A DNA stretch of 53,033 bases from Hyphomicrobiales bacterium (GCA_900468065.1 UBTA01000035.1:2145-55177); one strand, 5' to 3'. Positions 1 through 9,783 are shown, counted from the stretch's first letter. Notes: a model not told the origin generated them from the letters alone. Numbers and translations are program-made.

Positions 1-1
1 C

Positions 2-1249
2 GGCGCCATTGCCGCCGCATTCAATGCCCCGCTGACCGGCGCCTTCTATGCCTTCGAGCTGATTATCGGCAGCTATACGATCGTGTCGCTGACGCCGGTC
101 GTTGTCTCGGCTCTGGTCGCCAATCTCGTCGCCCGATGGCTTTATGCCGGCGATTTCACCATCGATGTCGGCCAGTTCGGTGCAGTCGTTCCGGCCGACT
201 ACCTGCCGGCGCTGCTGCTCGGCTGCTTCTGCGCCGGCATGGGCATCCTGTTGATGAAGGGCGTCTCGCTGATCGAGGGGCTTGCTCGCCGCAGCGCGAT
301 CCCCGCCCCCATGCGCCCGGCACTTGGCGGCATTGTTGTCGGGCTTCTGGCGCTGATATCACCACAGGTACTTTCGGCGGGGCACGGCGCCCTGCATCTC
401 AATCTCGCCAGTTCACCGGCGATCCCGATTTTGATCGGGCTTTTCCTGATGAAATCGCTCGCTTCGGCAATTTCGATCGGTTCCGGATTTCGCGGCGGCC
501 TGTTCTTTGCCTCGCTGTTCATGGGCGCTCTGCTCGGCAAGCTGTTTGCCTTTTCCGCGCCCTACATCTTTGCCCATGCAACGCTGACGCCGGTCATCTA
601 TGCCGTCGTCGGCATGAGTTCGCTTGCGGTCGCCGTCATCGGCGGGCCGTTGACCATGACCTTCCTGGCGCTGGAAATCACCGGCGACTTCCCGATCACC
701 GTGCTTGTCCTTGCAGCCGTGATCACCTCGTCGCTCGTGGTGCGGACCACATTCGGCTACTCGTTCGCAACATGGCGCTTTCACCTGCGCGGCGAAAGCA
801 TTCGCAGCGCCCATGATGTCGGCTGGATCCGCAACCTCACCGTCGGCCGCCTGATGCGCACCGACGTCCGCACGATCGATGCGCAGGCAACGCTGGAGGA
901 TTTCCGGAGAGACTTTCCGCTGGGATCGACGCAGCGGGTCGTGGTCGTCGACGGCGCGAAATATGCCGGCATCATCCAGGTGCCGGAAGTCTATGCCAGC
1001 CCCATCGAGGCGACGGGAGAAAAACAGGGGCTTTCCGCCTTCATCCGGCTTCCCAACGATTTCCTGCAGCCGAACATGAATGCCAAGCAGGCAGCCGCCC
1101 TGTTCGACACGACGGAGAGCGACGCGCTCGCCGTGGTCAACAACCTCATCGAACGGCGCGTCGTCGGCCTGATGACCGAAAGCCATACGCTGCGCCGCTA
1201 TAGCGAAGAGCTGGACCGCAGGCGGCGCGAGGCATCGGGAGAGATTTGA
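2..1249 (+). CDS. CLC-family chloride channel/antiporter with C-terminal CBS region, 5' end outside window
   Basis: The frame is open from base 2, so the start codon lies outside the window; the GTG at 83 is internal. The first visible residues (GAIAAAFNAPLTGAFYAFE) match the CLC helix that follows the first selectivity motif. GSGFRGGLFFASLFMG matches the second ion-path motif, normally GGIFAPSLF-like. Several hydrophobic helices follow. The last ~130 residues, from GWIRNLTVGRLM onward, are soluble and look like a CBS pair, a usual nucleotide-sensing tail in this family. The protein would sit in the inner membrane and move chloride, possibly in exchange for protons; I cannot tell channel from antiporter because the N-terminal part is missing. 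It ends 13 bp from the convergent cobQ gene and shows no functional tie to it. Confidence 0.88.
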   Translation, partial: GAIAAAFNAPLTGAFYAFELIIGSYTIVSLTPVVVSALVANLVARWLYAGDFTIDVGQFGAVVPADYLPALLLGCFCAGMGILLMKGVSLIEGLARRSAIPAPMRPALGGIVVGLLALISPQVLSAGHGALHLNLASSPAIPILIGLFLMKSLASAISIGSGFRGGLFFASLFMGALLGKLFAFSAPYIFAHATLTPVIYAVVGMSSLAVAVIGGPLTMTFLALEITGDFPITVLVLAAVITSSLVVRTTFGYSFATWRFHLRGESIRSAHDVGWIRNLTVGRLMRTDVRTIDAQATLEDFRRDFPLGSTQRVVVVDGAKYAGIIQVPEVYASPIEATGEKQGLSAFIRLPNDFLQPNMNAKQAAALFDTTESDALAVVNNLIERRVVGLMTESHTLRRYSEELDRRRREASGEI

Positions 1250-1262
1250 GAGCAGGCCTGCG

Positions 1263-2717
1263 TCAGGACATCAGGCCATCCAGCCACCGCGGTTCCAGCA
1301 CCGCTTCCAGCTCAGCTGCGACATCATCAAGCGCACGGTCAACCGAGAGCCGGTAGTTTTCGCCACCGCCTTCGATGCCGAAGCTTTTGAGCAGGGCGGC
1401 GCGATAGGCGTCGCTGGCAAACAGCCCGTGCAGATAGGTTCCGCTGACCATGCCATCAGCCGACACCGCACCATCAGCCCGGCCGTCGATGATTACGGCC
1501 GGACGCGCACAATCGGCGCCCGTGGTACGGCCGAGGTGGATTTCGTAGCCTTCCAGCGCCACGTCGTAGATCGCCGAGCGGGCGCTGCTGTTACGCACCG
1601 TCTTTTCCGGTGCCATCTCCGTTTCGACCGCAAGAAGGCCAAGACCTCGGATCTCGCCAACATTGCCCTCGATGCCGTGCGGGTCCGTCACCCGCTCTCC
1701 GAGCATCTGATAACCGCCGCAAATGCCGATGACGCGGCCGCCGCGCTGAACATGCGCCTGCAGATCACGGTCCCAGCCTCGCGCGCGAAAATCGGCGAGA
1801 TCGGCAATCGTCGCCTTCGATCCGGGTATGACGACCAGGCCGCTATCGGCGGGAATGCGCTCACCTGGCCGCACGAAAACCAGATCTACCTCCGGTTCGG
1901 CCGCCAGTGGGTCGAGATCGTCGAAATTGGCGATACGTGACAGAACCGGCACGGCGACCTTCAAGGCCCTGCCCGTGCCGCGCGCCAGCTTTTCGAGAAC
2001 CACAGAATCCTCGGCCGGCAGGCGGGTTGCACTTTTCAGCCAAGGCACGACGCCGAAACAGGACCAGCCGGTAAAACCGCCGATCGCCGCAATGCCATCG
2101 TCGAACAGCGACACGTCGCCACGGAATTTGTTGATGATATAGCCGCTGATCATGGCGCGGTCTTCGCTGGACAGAATGGTGTGGGTGCCGACCAGCGAAG
2201 CAATGACGCCGCCGCGGTCGATATCGCCGACGAGCACGACCGGAACGTTGGCGCGGGTGGCAAAGCCCATATTGGCGATATCGCCGGCGCGCAGGTTGAT
2301 TTCGGCCGGTGACCCCGCCCCTTCGACGACCACCAGATCGGTGCCGGACCGGACAATTTCAAAGCTTTCCATGACGGCGCCCATCAACTTGGGCTTCAAG
2401 GCCTGATAATCGCGTCCTCTCGCCTGTCCCGTCACCTTGCCCTGGACGATGATCTGGCTGCCGGTCTCCGACTGGGGTTTCAACAGAACCGGGTTCATAT
2501 GCACCGACGACGGGATGCGCGCAGCCATCGATTGTAGCCACTGAGCCCGGCCGATTTCGCCGCCGTCATCCGAAACTGCCGCATTGTTCGACATGTTCTG
2601 CGGCTTGAACGGGGCGACCTTCACACCGCGATTGGCAGCGATGCGGCAGAGGCCCGCCACGAGTACCGTTTTTCCGACATCGGAGCCGGTTCCCTGGAGC
2701 ATGATCGTCTTTGTCAT
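1263..2717 (-). CDS. cobQ: Cobyric acid synthase CobQ
   Basis: This 484-residue protein has the full length of CobQ/CbiP. That enzyme amidates four side-chain carboxylates of adenosylcobyrinic acid a,c-diamide, using glutamine and ATP, in cobalamin synthesis. The N-terminal P-loop-like GTGSDVGKT (residues 10-18) and the following KPQNMSNN segment are the synthetase domain. The C-terminal class I glutaminase carries GICGGYQMLG with the catalytic Cys and a YLHGLF segment with the catalytic His. GATGAGG lies about 5 nt before the ATG, which supports this start. No other cob gene is in the window, so CobQ stands alone here. Its place about 13 kb from a corrinoid methyltransferase cluster is suggestive, but cob genes are often scattered in rhizobia. 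Confidence 0.96.
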   Translation of the reverse strand: MTKTIMLQGTGSDVGKTVLVAGLCRIAANRGVKVAPFKPQNMSNNAAVSDDGGEIGRAQWLQSMAARIPSSVHMNPVLLKPQSETGSQIIVQGKVTGQARGRDYQALKPKLMGAVMESFEIVRSGTDLVVVEGAGSPAEINLRAGDIANMGFATRANVPVVLVGDIDRGGVIASLVGTHTILSSEDRAMISGYIINKFRGDVSLFDDGIAAIGGFTGWSCFGVVPWLKSATRLPAEDSVVLEKLARGTGRALKVAVPVLSRIANFDDLDPLAAEPEVDLVFVRPGERIPADSGLVVIPGSKATIADLADFRARGWDRDLQAHVQRGGRVIGICGGYQMLGERVTDPHGIEGNVGEIRGLGLLAVETEMAPEKTVRNSSARSAIYDVALEGYEIHLGRTTGADCARPAVIIDGRADGAVSADGMVSGTYLHGLFASDAYRAALLKSFGIEGGGENYRLSVDRALDDVAAELEAVLEPRWLDGLMS

Positions 2718-2963
2718 GAGGCCTCATCTAGCATTGCAGCCACCGCAAGAAAAGCCATATTCCGCCGCATTTCCGCCGTCTTTGATGGCGGTTTTTCACG
2801 AGACATTTCAGGCTGCCGCAAGGCTTGTATGGCACGCCTATGGAACCATCCGGAAAGCGACATCGAGTGGCAAAAATACTCGTTGTATTCCGCCAAAACA
2901 GGATTATATCAGCAGCATCAAAGCACGGAGCGAACGGCGCTCCACACCCAAGGTCACACCCAG

Positions 2964-3107
2964 ATGTTGTTCATCTTCAGCAAGCCCAATTTCGTTCAGA
3001 TCGCCTGGAACTCCAAGGTTCCCGACAGCCAGTCGCGCGTCCGCAACACGGTCATGGCCGCCCCGTTCGGCCCGCTCGGCTTCATCCGCACACGCAGCGT
3101 CGGCTAA
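2964..3107 (+). CDS. Small hypothetical protein, 47 aa
   Basis: The ATG at 2964 opens a 47-residue frame (MLFIFSKPNFVQIAWNSKVP..., ending FIRTRSVG). It was chosen because the frame stops only 25 bp before a good rho-independent terminator at 3133-3166, so some transcript on this strand ends there. The ribosome site is weak (AGGT about 10 nt upstream). I recognise no family and see no transmembrane segment. It could be a small rhizobial protein of unknown role or a chance frame next to a terminator that serves another RNA. Confidence 0.45.
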   Translation: MLFIFSKPNFVQIAWNSKVPDSQSRVRNTVMAAPFGPLGFIRTRSVG

Positions 3108-3132
3108 CACTTTCTCCCAGACTGACAATTCG

Positions 3133-3166
3133 AACCGCGCCCTTGTTTGAATGGCGCGGTTTTTTT
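3133..3166 (+). terminator. Rho-independent terminator after the 47-aa gene
   Basis: AACCGCGCC (3133-3141) pairs perfectly with GGCGCGGTT (3153-3161) across an 11-nt loop, and the sequence continues into a run of T. This is a textbook intrinsic terminator on the plus strand. Confidence 0.8.
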
Positions 3167-3207
3167 GTGCCTGAGCCTTGAGATGGCGGCATCCCGGAAA
3201 CGCGAAA

Positions 3208-3238
3208 ACCGCACCCGTTCCTTCCGGAACCGTGCGGT
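3208..3238. repeat. Inverted repeat, possible minus-strand terminator
   Basis: ACCGCAC (3208-3214) pairs with GTGCGGT (3232-3238), and GTTCC/GGAAC pair inside it around a TTCC loop, leaving a one-base bulge. On the minus strand the stem is followed by TTTTCGCG, so it could end a minus-strand transcript. No minus-strand gene was found upstream, so its role is open. Confidence 0.45.
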
Positions 3239-3876
3239 CTGCCAAAGTTACACATGGCCGCTCCGGCATACACCCGGAGATCGCTCCGGCCGGGACGCAA
3301 AACCTGATCCAGCCGGGCGGCCAAGTATCCCCCGCCGCAGGAAAACAATTAGCCCGACAGTGTTACCGGATGGTTAGCGAGAGCTTAACCAAAGGTGAAT
3401 TCCGCGTTTTTTTCATTTTTTTTCGCGCCGGATGAAAATCAATATGAAGGCGCATACGGAACACAATTTGTCTGGGATAAAACACGCTCCGCAACTCTTG
3501 TGTGAAGCAGTGCTAATTTTACGCCAAAGAGCGGCGTGTTTGCACAAAAATCTTGCCCGGCTCATTAAAATTCAACGGCTTGCGCGCGCCTTTTGGCACC
3601 CCGCAAATGCCGCATGCATGGCTTAAAACGATTCCGGAGGTTGATTTCTCCTGTGGAATACTTACGCTGCCCGTAACGGTAAAAAGAGAGATGGCTGGCG
3701 ACAGAGTTCCGCGGCCAGACAATAAAACTCCAACGCCGTCGCAGCGGGGATGAAAGATTGGCCTTGCCACAAGAGCCCCCCGGCCTGCTTCAACCTGAAC
3801 GATTGGGTTTCCGGGAGATGCAGTATCCCGATGGACCCCACGATTTTGTCTGCATTAAGACTGGGAGGTCTTAAAC
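3239..3876. other. Gene-free stretch upstream of the betaine importer
   Basis: About 640 bp hold no coding frame I would support. The part around 3400-3430 is strikingly T-rich (two T runs flanked by CGCG). The rest is moderately AT-rich leader sequence that ends in a strong ribosome site (GGGAGGTC) before the binding-protein gene. The promoter of the importer operon must lie here, but I could not fix a -35/-10 pair. I saw no riboswitch fold that I recognise. Confidence 0.5.
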
Positions 3877-4875
3877 ATGAAGAAGCTCCTCGCTTCCACA
3901 ATTCTCGCCGCCGGCCTCTATGCGCTTGCCGGCTCTGCTCAAGCCGCCGAATGCGGCGAAGTCAGCATCGCAGAAATGAACTGGGCATCGGCAGGCGTCG
4001 CTGCGCATGTCGACAAATACATTCTTGAAAATGGCTACGGCTGCACGGTAACGCTGGTGACCGGCGACACTATGCCGACCTTCACCTCCATGAACGAAAA
4101 AGCCCAGCCGGACATGGCGCCAGAATTGTGGGTCAATGCCGTGCGCACGCCGCTCGACGCCGCCATCAAGGAAGGCCGCCTGATCGAAGCTGCACCGCTG
4201 CTCAGCGAAGGTGGCGTCGAAGGCTGGTGGATCCCGAAGTTCCTGGCTGACGCTCACCCGGACATCAAGACCGTTCAGGACGCGCTGAAGCATCCGGAAC
4301 TGTTCCCGGCTCCAGAAGACGCCTCGAAGGCCGCCGTCATCAACTGCCCGTCGGGTTGGAATTGCCAGGTTTCGACCGCAAACCTCTACAAGGCACTCGG
4401 CGCTGAGAAGCTGGGTTTCGAACTGGTCGATACAGGCTCGGCTGCCGGTCTTGACGGCTCCATCTCCAACGCGTTTGAAAAGAAGCAGGGCTGGCTTGGC
4501 TACTACTGGGCCCCGACGGCCATCCTCGGCAAGTACCAGATGACCCGCCTGAGCTTCGGCGTCGATCACAACAAGGCCGACTGGGACGCCTGCACTGCGG
4601 TTCCGGATTGCCCGGATCCGAAGGTAAACTCCTATCCGACCTCGGACGTCTACACTGTCGTGACAAAAGCCTTCTCCGAAAAGGCGGGCGTCGCCATGGA
4701 TTACGTCAAGGTCCGCAAGTGGGACAATGGCACCGTCAACAAGGTTCTCGCCTGGATGACCGACAACCAGGGCACCAACGAAGATGCGGCCAAGTACTTC
4801 CTGGAAACCTATCCGGATATGTGGACCAAGTGGGTCGCACCGGACGTTGCCGAAAAGGTCAAGGCAGCCCTGTAG
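3877..4875 (+). CDS. Glycine betaine/choline-type ABC transporter, periplasmic binding protein (ProX/OpuAC family)
   Basis: The 332-residue protein starts with a clear Sec signal peptide (MKKLLASTILAAGLYALAGSA, cut near AQA-AEC). The mature part follows the ProX/OpuAC fold: SIAEMNWASAGVAAHVDKY near the N-terminus, an ELWVN segment, then a hinge region with several Trp residues (GWW, GYYWAP). Trp and Tyr residues form the aromatic cage for trimethylammonium groups in this family; which of these do so cannot be told from sequence alone. Four or more Cys suggest periplasmic disulfides. It heads an operon with permease and ATPase genes. Substrate (glycine betaine, proline betaine or choline) is inferred from family and from the nearby Bmt and MttB-family genes. 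GGGAGGTC sits about 6 nt before the ATG. Confidence 0.9.
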   Translation: MKKLLASTILAAGLYALAGSAQAAECGEVSIAEMNWASAGVAAHVDKYILENGYGCTVTLVTGDTMPTFTSMNEKAQPDMAPELWVNAVRTPLDAAIKEGRLIEAAPLLSEGGVEGWWIPKFLADAHPDIKTVQDALKHPELFPAPEDASKAAVINCPSGWNCQVSTANLYKALGAEKLGFELVDTGSAAGLDGSISNAFEKKQGWLGYYWAPTAILGKYQMTRLSFGVDHNKADWDACTAVPDCPDPKVNSYPTSDVYTVVTKAFSEKAGVAMDYVKVRKWDNGTVNKVLAWMTDNQGTNEDAAKYFLETYPDMWTKWVAPDVAEKVKAAL

Positions 4876-5181
4876 GTGATCGTCCTGCGGCAGCGGAGTT
4901 GACTTCGCTGCCGGCTTTCGGCCGATAACGCGGCATGCTGCCACAGCGCCGGAAGACAGAAGCCCTCATACCGGCGACACGAAATGCCGCCGGTATTTCC
5001 ATCAGATATGGATATGAAAACGAAATTCGTCGCAAACGGCATAGTCGCTTGTGACGAAAAGCTGTCACATTTTCCACATGCCGGGGTTCGGAAAGAGACC
5101 ACCTAAGTCTGCGCACAAGCCTGAAACAGGCATCGACGACGCAGCCGGCACTATAAAACTTCCGGTTAAAAGGGGAACGAC

Positions 5182-6090
5182 ATGGCAATATGCAGTTACT
5201 TGCCAGATCTGCTTTGTAAATTTCCGGCAATCGACGATACGACGATACGAATGGCTCGAAAAAGCGTCGATGATGGCTTCAAGGCCCTCGTCCGCGAATA
5301 TGTCAATATCATCGATGCTCTCGTCCAGCCGCTCCAGTGGTTTCTGAATTACCTCGAAAAGCTGTTCGTCAGCTCTCCCTGGATCATCATGCTGGCTGTG
5401 ATGGTGGCCATCGTCTATTACGGCAGTCGCGATCTGCGCATCACCATCGGCACGATCCTCTCCATGTTTCTGATCGGCCTTGTCGGACTTTGGAACGACA
5501 CGATGGTGACCCTGGCCATGGTTACGGTCTGTACGTTCATCGCCATCATCGTCGGCCTTCCCATCGGGATACTAATGGCCCGCTCTGAGCGCGCCCAGTC
5601 GATCATCAATCCGATCCTCGACGTCATGCAAACGATGCCGAGCTTCGTCTATCTCATCCCCGTCGTGATGATCTTCGGCATTGGCAAGGTTCCAGGCCTG
5701 ATCGCCGTCGTTATCTATGCCGTGCCGCCGATGATCCGCCTGACCAATCTCGGCATCCGATTGGTCGACAAGGAAGTGCTCGAAGCGGCCGATGCGTTCG
5801 GTTCTTCACCCTGGCAGCGGCTGAAAAACGTGCAGATGCCGCTGGCGCTGCCGACCATCATGGCAGGCATCAACCAGACCATCATGATGTCGCTGGCCAT
5901 GGTCGTGGTCGCATCGATGGTCGGCGTCGGCGGTCTTGGCCGCAACGTGCTGCAGGCGATCAACAACCAGTTCTTCACCGTCGGCTTCTTCAATGGTTTC
6001 GCGCTTGTTGCGATCGCCATCATTTTTGACCGCACCAGCCAGGCTTACGGCAAGCGGCTGCAAAAGCACTCGGAGGTGATCCATGGCTAG
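5182..6090 (+). CDS. Betaine-type ABC transporter permease (ProW-like)
   Basis: The 302-residue inner-membrane permease has a soluble N-terminal stretch (CKFPAIDDTTIRMARKSVDD) typical of ProW proteins. About six transmembrane helices follow, then the EAA loop (EAADAFGSSPWQRLKNVQMP) that docks onto the ATPase. The ATG at 5182 was kept rather than the internal ATG at 5251, because AAAAGGGGAACGAC precedes it at good spacing and the residues in between align with the usual ProW N-terminus. About 300 bp separate it from the binding-protein gene, and it overlaps the ATPase gene by 8 nt. Confidence 0.92.
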   Translation: MAICSYLPDLLCKFPAIDDTTIRMARKSVDDGFKALVREYVNIIDALVQPLQWFLNYLEKLFVSSPWIIMLAVMVAIVYYGSRDLRITIGTILSMFLIGLVGLWNDTMVTLAMVTVCTFIAIIVGLPIGILMARSERAQSIINPILDVMQTMPSFVYLIPVVMIFGIGKVPGLIAVVIYAVPPMIRLTNLGIRLVDKEVLEAADAFGSSPWQRLKNVQMPLALPTIMAGINQTIMMSLAMVVVASMVGVGGLGRNVLQAINNQFFTVGFFNGFALVAIAIIFDRTSQAYGKRLQKHSEVIHG

Positions 6091-7132
6091 TCACGCAATC
6101 GAGGTCAAGAACCTCTACAAGATCTTCGGACCGCGCGGCCGCGACTATGTCGATCAGGTCAAGGCGGGTCTCGGCAAGACCGAACTCAATGAAAAGCATG
6201 GCCATGTGCTCGGCCTGCAGGACATCAACATCTCCATGCCCGCCGGTGGCGTCATGGTGGTCATGGGTCTCTCTGGTTCCGGCAAATCGACGCTGATCCG
6301 CCACATCAACCGCCTGATCGACCCGACGGCCGGTGAAGTGCTCTATGACGGCGTCGATGTCTGCAAGATGAACGAAAACGACCTTCGCGAATTCCGGCGT
6401 CACAAGACGGCGATGGTGTTCCAGAAGTTTGCGCTGCTGCCGCATCGTACGATCATCGAAAACACCGTCTACGGCCTGGAAATCCAGGGCGTGCCGATGG
6501 ATGAAAGCCGCAAGCGGGCACAGGGCTGGATCGAACGTGTTGGCCTCAAGGGGTTCGAAAACCACTACCCCAACCAGCTTTCGGGCGGCATGCAGCAGCG
6601 CGTCGGCCTTGCCCGGGCACTGACCAACGATGCCGACATCCTGCTGATGGACGAGGCCTATTCGGCGCTTGATCCACTGATCCGGGTCGATATGCAGACG
6701 GTTCTGCTCGACCTGCAGAAGGAACTGAAGAAGACCGTGGTGTTCATCACCCACGATCTCGACGAAGCCCTCCGGCTCGGCGACAAGATCGCCATCCTGC
6801 GCGACGGCAAGGTGATCCAGCAGGGAACCGGCCAGGACATCGTGCTCAAACCGGCTGACGAATACATCACCGCCTTCGTCAAGGAAGTGAACCGCGGCCG
6901 CGTCATCAATGTCGAAACGATCATGAAGCCGCTGTCCGGAAATCCGGAAGGCGTGCCTGTCACGATTGGAACCGTGCTTGAAAGTGCGGCCCGGATGATG
7001 ACGCTGGCCGACCAGACTATTGCCCATGTCGTCGATGCCAATGGCCGGCCGGTCGGCTCGCTGGATCTCCGCACGCTCATTTCCGCCATGGTGACGCCGA
7101 TCAGCCATGAGCCAAACCGCGCAGCGGCCTAA
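6083..7132 (+). CDS. Betaine-type ABC transporter ATPase (ProV-like) with C-terminal CBS region
   Basis: This 349-residue ATPase drives the importer. It shows Walker A GLSGSGKST, Q-loop VFQKFALLPH, signature LSGGMQQRVGLARAL, Walker B ILLMDEAYSALD and switch ITHD. The tail (VPVTIGTVLESAARMM and AHVVDANGRPVGSLD) resembles a CBS region, which in OpuA/ProV proteins senses ionic strength or nucleotides; only about one CBS repeat is evident. The ATG overlaps the permease stop by 8 nt, pointing to translational coupling. The N-terminal insert DYVDQVKAGLGKTELNEKHG is usual in this subfamily. Confidence 0.93.
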   Translation: MASHAIEVKNLYKIFGPRGRDYVDQVKAGLGKTELNEKHGHVLGLQDINISMPAGGVMVVMGLSGSGKSTLIRHINRLIDPTAGEVLYDGVDVCKMNENDLREFRRHKTAMVFQKFALLPHRTIIENTVYGLEIQGVPMDESRKRAQGWIERVGLKGFENHYPNQLSGGMQQRVGLARALTNDADILLMDEAYSALDPLIRVDMQTVLLDLQKELKKTVVFITHDLDEALRLGDKIAILRDGKVIQQGTGQDIVLKPADEYITAFVKEVNRGRVINVETIMKPLSGNPEGVPVTIGTVLESAARMMTLADQTIAHVVDANGRPVGSLDLRTLISAMVTPISHEPNRAAA

Positions 7133-7298
7133 TCATAGATCCTCCGGTTCACACCGGACCGGGGGATCGGACATGACAGGCACTTTTCAACCTTATCTTA
7201 ACCTCATCTGTTCATCATGTGTTGACGGTCTCGGCGGCCGTTGGTGCGCGCCGTAAAGGGACGCGTTCCCCAACATCTATCGGCGCTGGCCGCGGAGC

Positions 7299-8657
7299 AT
7301 GATGGGACAGACATTTCCGTCAAATCGCGAAGGTTTTCATTCGGTTTCAGTCCAGAACGCTGGGCTGGATGGCGTGCAGCTGCGCTTGATCGATGCCGGA
7401 ACCGCATTCCTGGCGGGTATGGCGATGTTCATCCTTGTCATGACGCTGACGCCATTTCAGGGCGGCGGCTTTACCGAACCCACAGGTAATGATGGAAACA
7501 TCATCAATCAGGTCGGCTATCTCTCGCTGAGCGCGCTCTACCTGTTTTGCCTTTTGATTTTTGTAGACCGCAAGCTCCTTCTTACATTGCTTTCTCCAGC
7601 CTGGATCGTCGTTTTTGCAATCGCGTTCTGGTCCAGTATGCATGCCTATGACCCCGCAGCGGCATTGCGCGGCGTTATGCTCACAGCACTCTCCATGACC
7701 CTCGTGGCTGCCGTTCTCCTGCTTCCGCGCTCAGAACGGTCCTTCGTCAATGCATGCTCTACAGCAGTCCTGATCTTGATTGTGATCGACTATGCCGCAG
7801 TGTTCCTGATCCCGGGCGCCGCAACCCATACGGCTGCCGGTGGAGAACCCTGGCATGCAGGCTCATGGCGCGGTCACCTGATACACAAGAATTTTGCAGC
7901 GCCGGTCTTCTCGGTGCTCGCGATGTTCGGCATCTATTGCTGGCGCACCGGTTTCGTGAAACGTGGCGCCGCGATCTTCTTTCTCGCTGCCTTTTTCGTG
8001 CTGAAAACCCAATCCAAGACAACAACCGGTTTCCTTCCGCTCGCCATCATGCTGGTGTTCATGGCAAGAATCTTCGGCAGGCCTGGGCTGGTGATCGCCC
8101 TCCACTTGATATTGACGGCGGTGATCGCCTGCCTGACCATCGGCACGGTCATGTCCCCGCAGCTGCTTGCTCTCACGACATGGCTGATGGAAGATCCAAC
8201 GTTTACGGGCCGTGACGATATCTGGCGGTTTGGGATTGCCTCGATTCGAGACCGGTTCTGGGATGGCTACGGCTATTTCAGTTTCTGGCTGTCACCTGCA
8301 GTGCTCGGGCAGGAGGCCAATTTCGAGGCGGCCTGGGACGTGCGCGGCATCGTCTCCGGGCACAATACCTATCTCGACGCCCTTTTGGCGTTTGGTGTGC
8401 CGTCAGGCGCGGCTGTTATCCTTATCCTCATGGGAAAGCCGCTGTTCGACTATCTCACGGCCTATCGGCGGCCTGAGAACCGCGCGCTTGCCGACTTCAT
8501 GCTCATGATCGTGGTCTTCATGACCTATAACGGGATGCTGGAATCCTACTACTTGAACCGTGCCGACCCGATGTGGCTTCTTTTTGCACTCGGATCATTC
8601 GGTCTGACGATCGTCTCCCGCTACTCGCTGAAGCGTGAAGAGCCCTTGAGGGATTGA
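7299..8657 (+). CDS. O-antigen ligase/polymerase family membrane protein (Wzy_C/ExoQ-like)
   Basis: The 452-residue protein has about ten to twelve hydrophobic segments. A long loop contains SWRGHLIHKN and, after further helices, TGRDDIWRFGI. That pair of motifs is typical of the O-antigen ligase/Wzy polymerase superfamily and of rhizobial ExoQ-like proteins that polymerise lipid-linked surface sugar repeats. It would act in the inner membrane on the periplasmic side. Two ATGs (7299 and 7302) lie just after GGAG, so the exact start is open by one codon. The convergent acyltransferase gene ends 4 bp away. No glycosyltransferase gene is nearby, so the polymer cannot be named. Confidence 0.82.
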   Translation: MMGQTFPSNREGFHSVSVQNAGLDGVQLRLIDAGTAFLAGMAMFILVMTLTPFQGGGFTEPTGNDGNIINQVGYLSLSALYLFCLLIFVDRKLLLTLLSPAWIVVFAIAFWSSMHAYDPAAALRGVMLTALSMTLVAAVLLLPRSERSFVNACSTAVLILIVIDYAAVFLIPGAATHTAAGGEPWHAGSWRGHLIHKNFAAPVFSVLAMFGIYCWRTGFVKRGAAIFFLAAFFVLKTQSKTTTGFLPLAIMLVFMARIFGRPGLVIALHLILTAVIACLTIGTVMSPQLLALTTWLMEDPTFTGRDDIWRFGIASIRDRFWDGYGYFSFWLSPAVLGQEANFEAAWDVRGIVSGHNTYLDALLAFGVPSGAAVILILMGKPLFDYLTAYRRPENRALADFMLMIVVFMTYNGMLESYYLNRADPMWLLFALGSFGLTIVSRYSLKREEPLRD

Positions 8658-8661
8658 AAAT

Positions 8662-9783
8662 TCAGGTGCGCCGCGAAGAGAGCCGTCTGCGAGATGGCCA
8701 TCCGTGACGGAACGGATCCTCGATATATTTGTAGGTGGCCCAAGAGGTGAGAAGCACCGCTACGATCGATAGCAGCGCGACACCAAGCGATGCTTCCCGT
8801 GAGAGTTGGACCCCAACATAGCCATTCTCTGCAGCGACGGTCGGCAATTTCAGGCCGAACCTTAAAACCTGCGTCACCACCCAGCCGACGATCGAATGGG
8901 TCATGTAGATGCTGTAGCTGACGGTGCCCAACCAGACGAAAGCAGGATATTCCAGAACTCGTCGCGCAACCGAGCCCTGCTTCAGCCCCGCGACAACGAA
9001 GATCGTCACTGCGAAAAGGACGGGAAGAGCAATTTCCGCTTTCGTTCCGCCAAGATACCAGGCCCCGGCAACGCTGCACGCGAGAAATGCCAAAGCGGTC
9101 AGACTTCCGGTGCGATAGCTACCCCGGACAAACAGGAAAGCCACGCAGCTTCCCAGAAAGAACGAGTAGATGCAGCGTACAAGCGCAAAGATTGGCTGTG
9201 TCTCGAGCATACCCTGTTCTAGATAAAGGAGTACCGCGGCCGCGCCAATCGAAAGCGCGGCTGAGGTCATTAGCCGCAAACGGAAAAACCCTATCGTCAA
9301 GGCGAACACGAGATAGGTCCAGAATTCGACAGAGATCGACCAACTCGGCAAGTTGAAAGTCGTCCTGTTCAGGACAACACCCTGAAGCAGGAAGAGATTG
9401 GCGAAAAATGCCGAACCATCTGATGTGGAAAAAGCAGGAACGTTAGAAATGACGCCAGTTCTCTGCTCGAAAGCATATTTCAGACATTCGATAAGCAGAA
9501 AAACCATCAATGTGAAAAAATGGAGCGGATAAAGACGCCAAAACCGGCGCCGCTGGAAGGTGACGATCTCTACCTTGCTGGAAAGGCGATTGGCGTAATT
9601 CAGGGCGATGACGAAGCCGCTGAGCACGAAGAAGAAATCGACCATTAGATAGGCATGTCTGGCAAAACTGTTGTTTGTCAGAAAGCTGTCATAGCTCAGA
9701 TGATGCAGGACAACGGCGAGCGCGGCAAATCCCCGTAGCGACTCCAGAGCGAGGAACTTCGGTGTTGTCGTGCTACTGGCCAT
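8662..9783 (-). CDS. Acyltransferase 3 family membrane protein (OafA/ExoZ-like)
   Basis: The protein has about ten transmembrane helices. It opens with KFLALESLRGFAALAVVLHH, the family hallmark with the catalytic His, and continues with VDFFFVLSGFVIALNYANR and RRFWRLYPLHF. Members transfer acetyl or other acyl groups to sugars of exopolysaccharide or lipopolysaccharide. The ATG at 9783 was preferred over one at 9810 because GGAGGG lies 5 nt before it, while the upstream one has only a poor site; the 9783 start gives 373 residues. It faces the polymerase gene and may modify the same polymer, which is inference. Confidence 0.87.
   Translation of the reverse strand: MASSTTTPKFLALESLRGFAALAVVLHHLSYDSFLTNNSFARHAYLMVDFFFVLSGFVIALNYANRLSSKVEIVTFQRRRFWRLYPLHFFTLMVFLLIECLKYAFEQRTGVISNVPAFSTSDGSAFFANLFLLQGVVLNRTTFNLPSWSISVEFWTYLVFALTIGFFRLRLMTSAALSIGAAAVLLYLEQGMLETQPIFALVRCIYSFFLGSCVAFLFVRGSYRTGSLTALAFLACSVAGAWYLGGTKAEIALPVLFAVTIFVVAGLKQGSVARRVLEYPAFVWLGTVSYSIYMTHSIVGWVVTQVLRFGLKLPTVAAENGYVGVQLSREASLGVALLSIVAVLLTSWATYKYIEDPFRHGWPSRRRLSSRRT

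Noticed and set aside
3239-3876. Short frames such as 3432-3626 in the leader of the betaine importer
   Set aside because: No ribosome sites, no family likeness and mutually overlapping on both strands.
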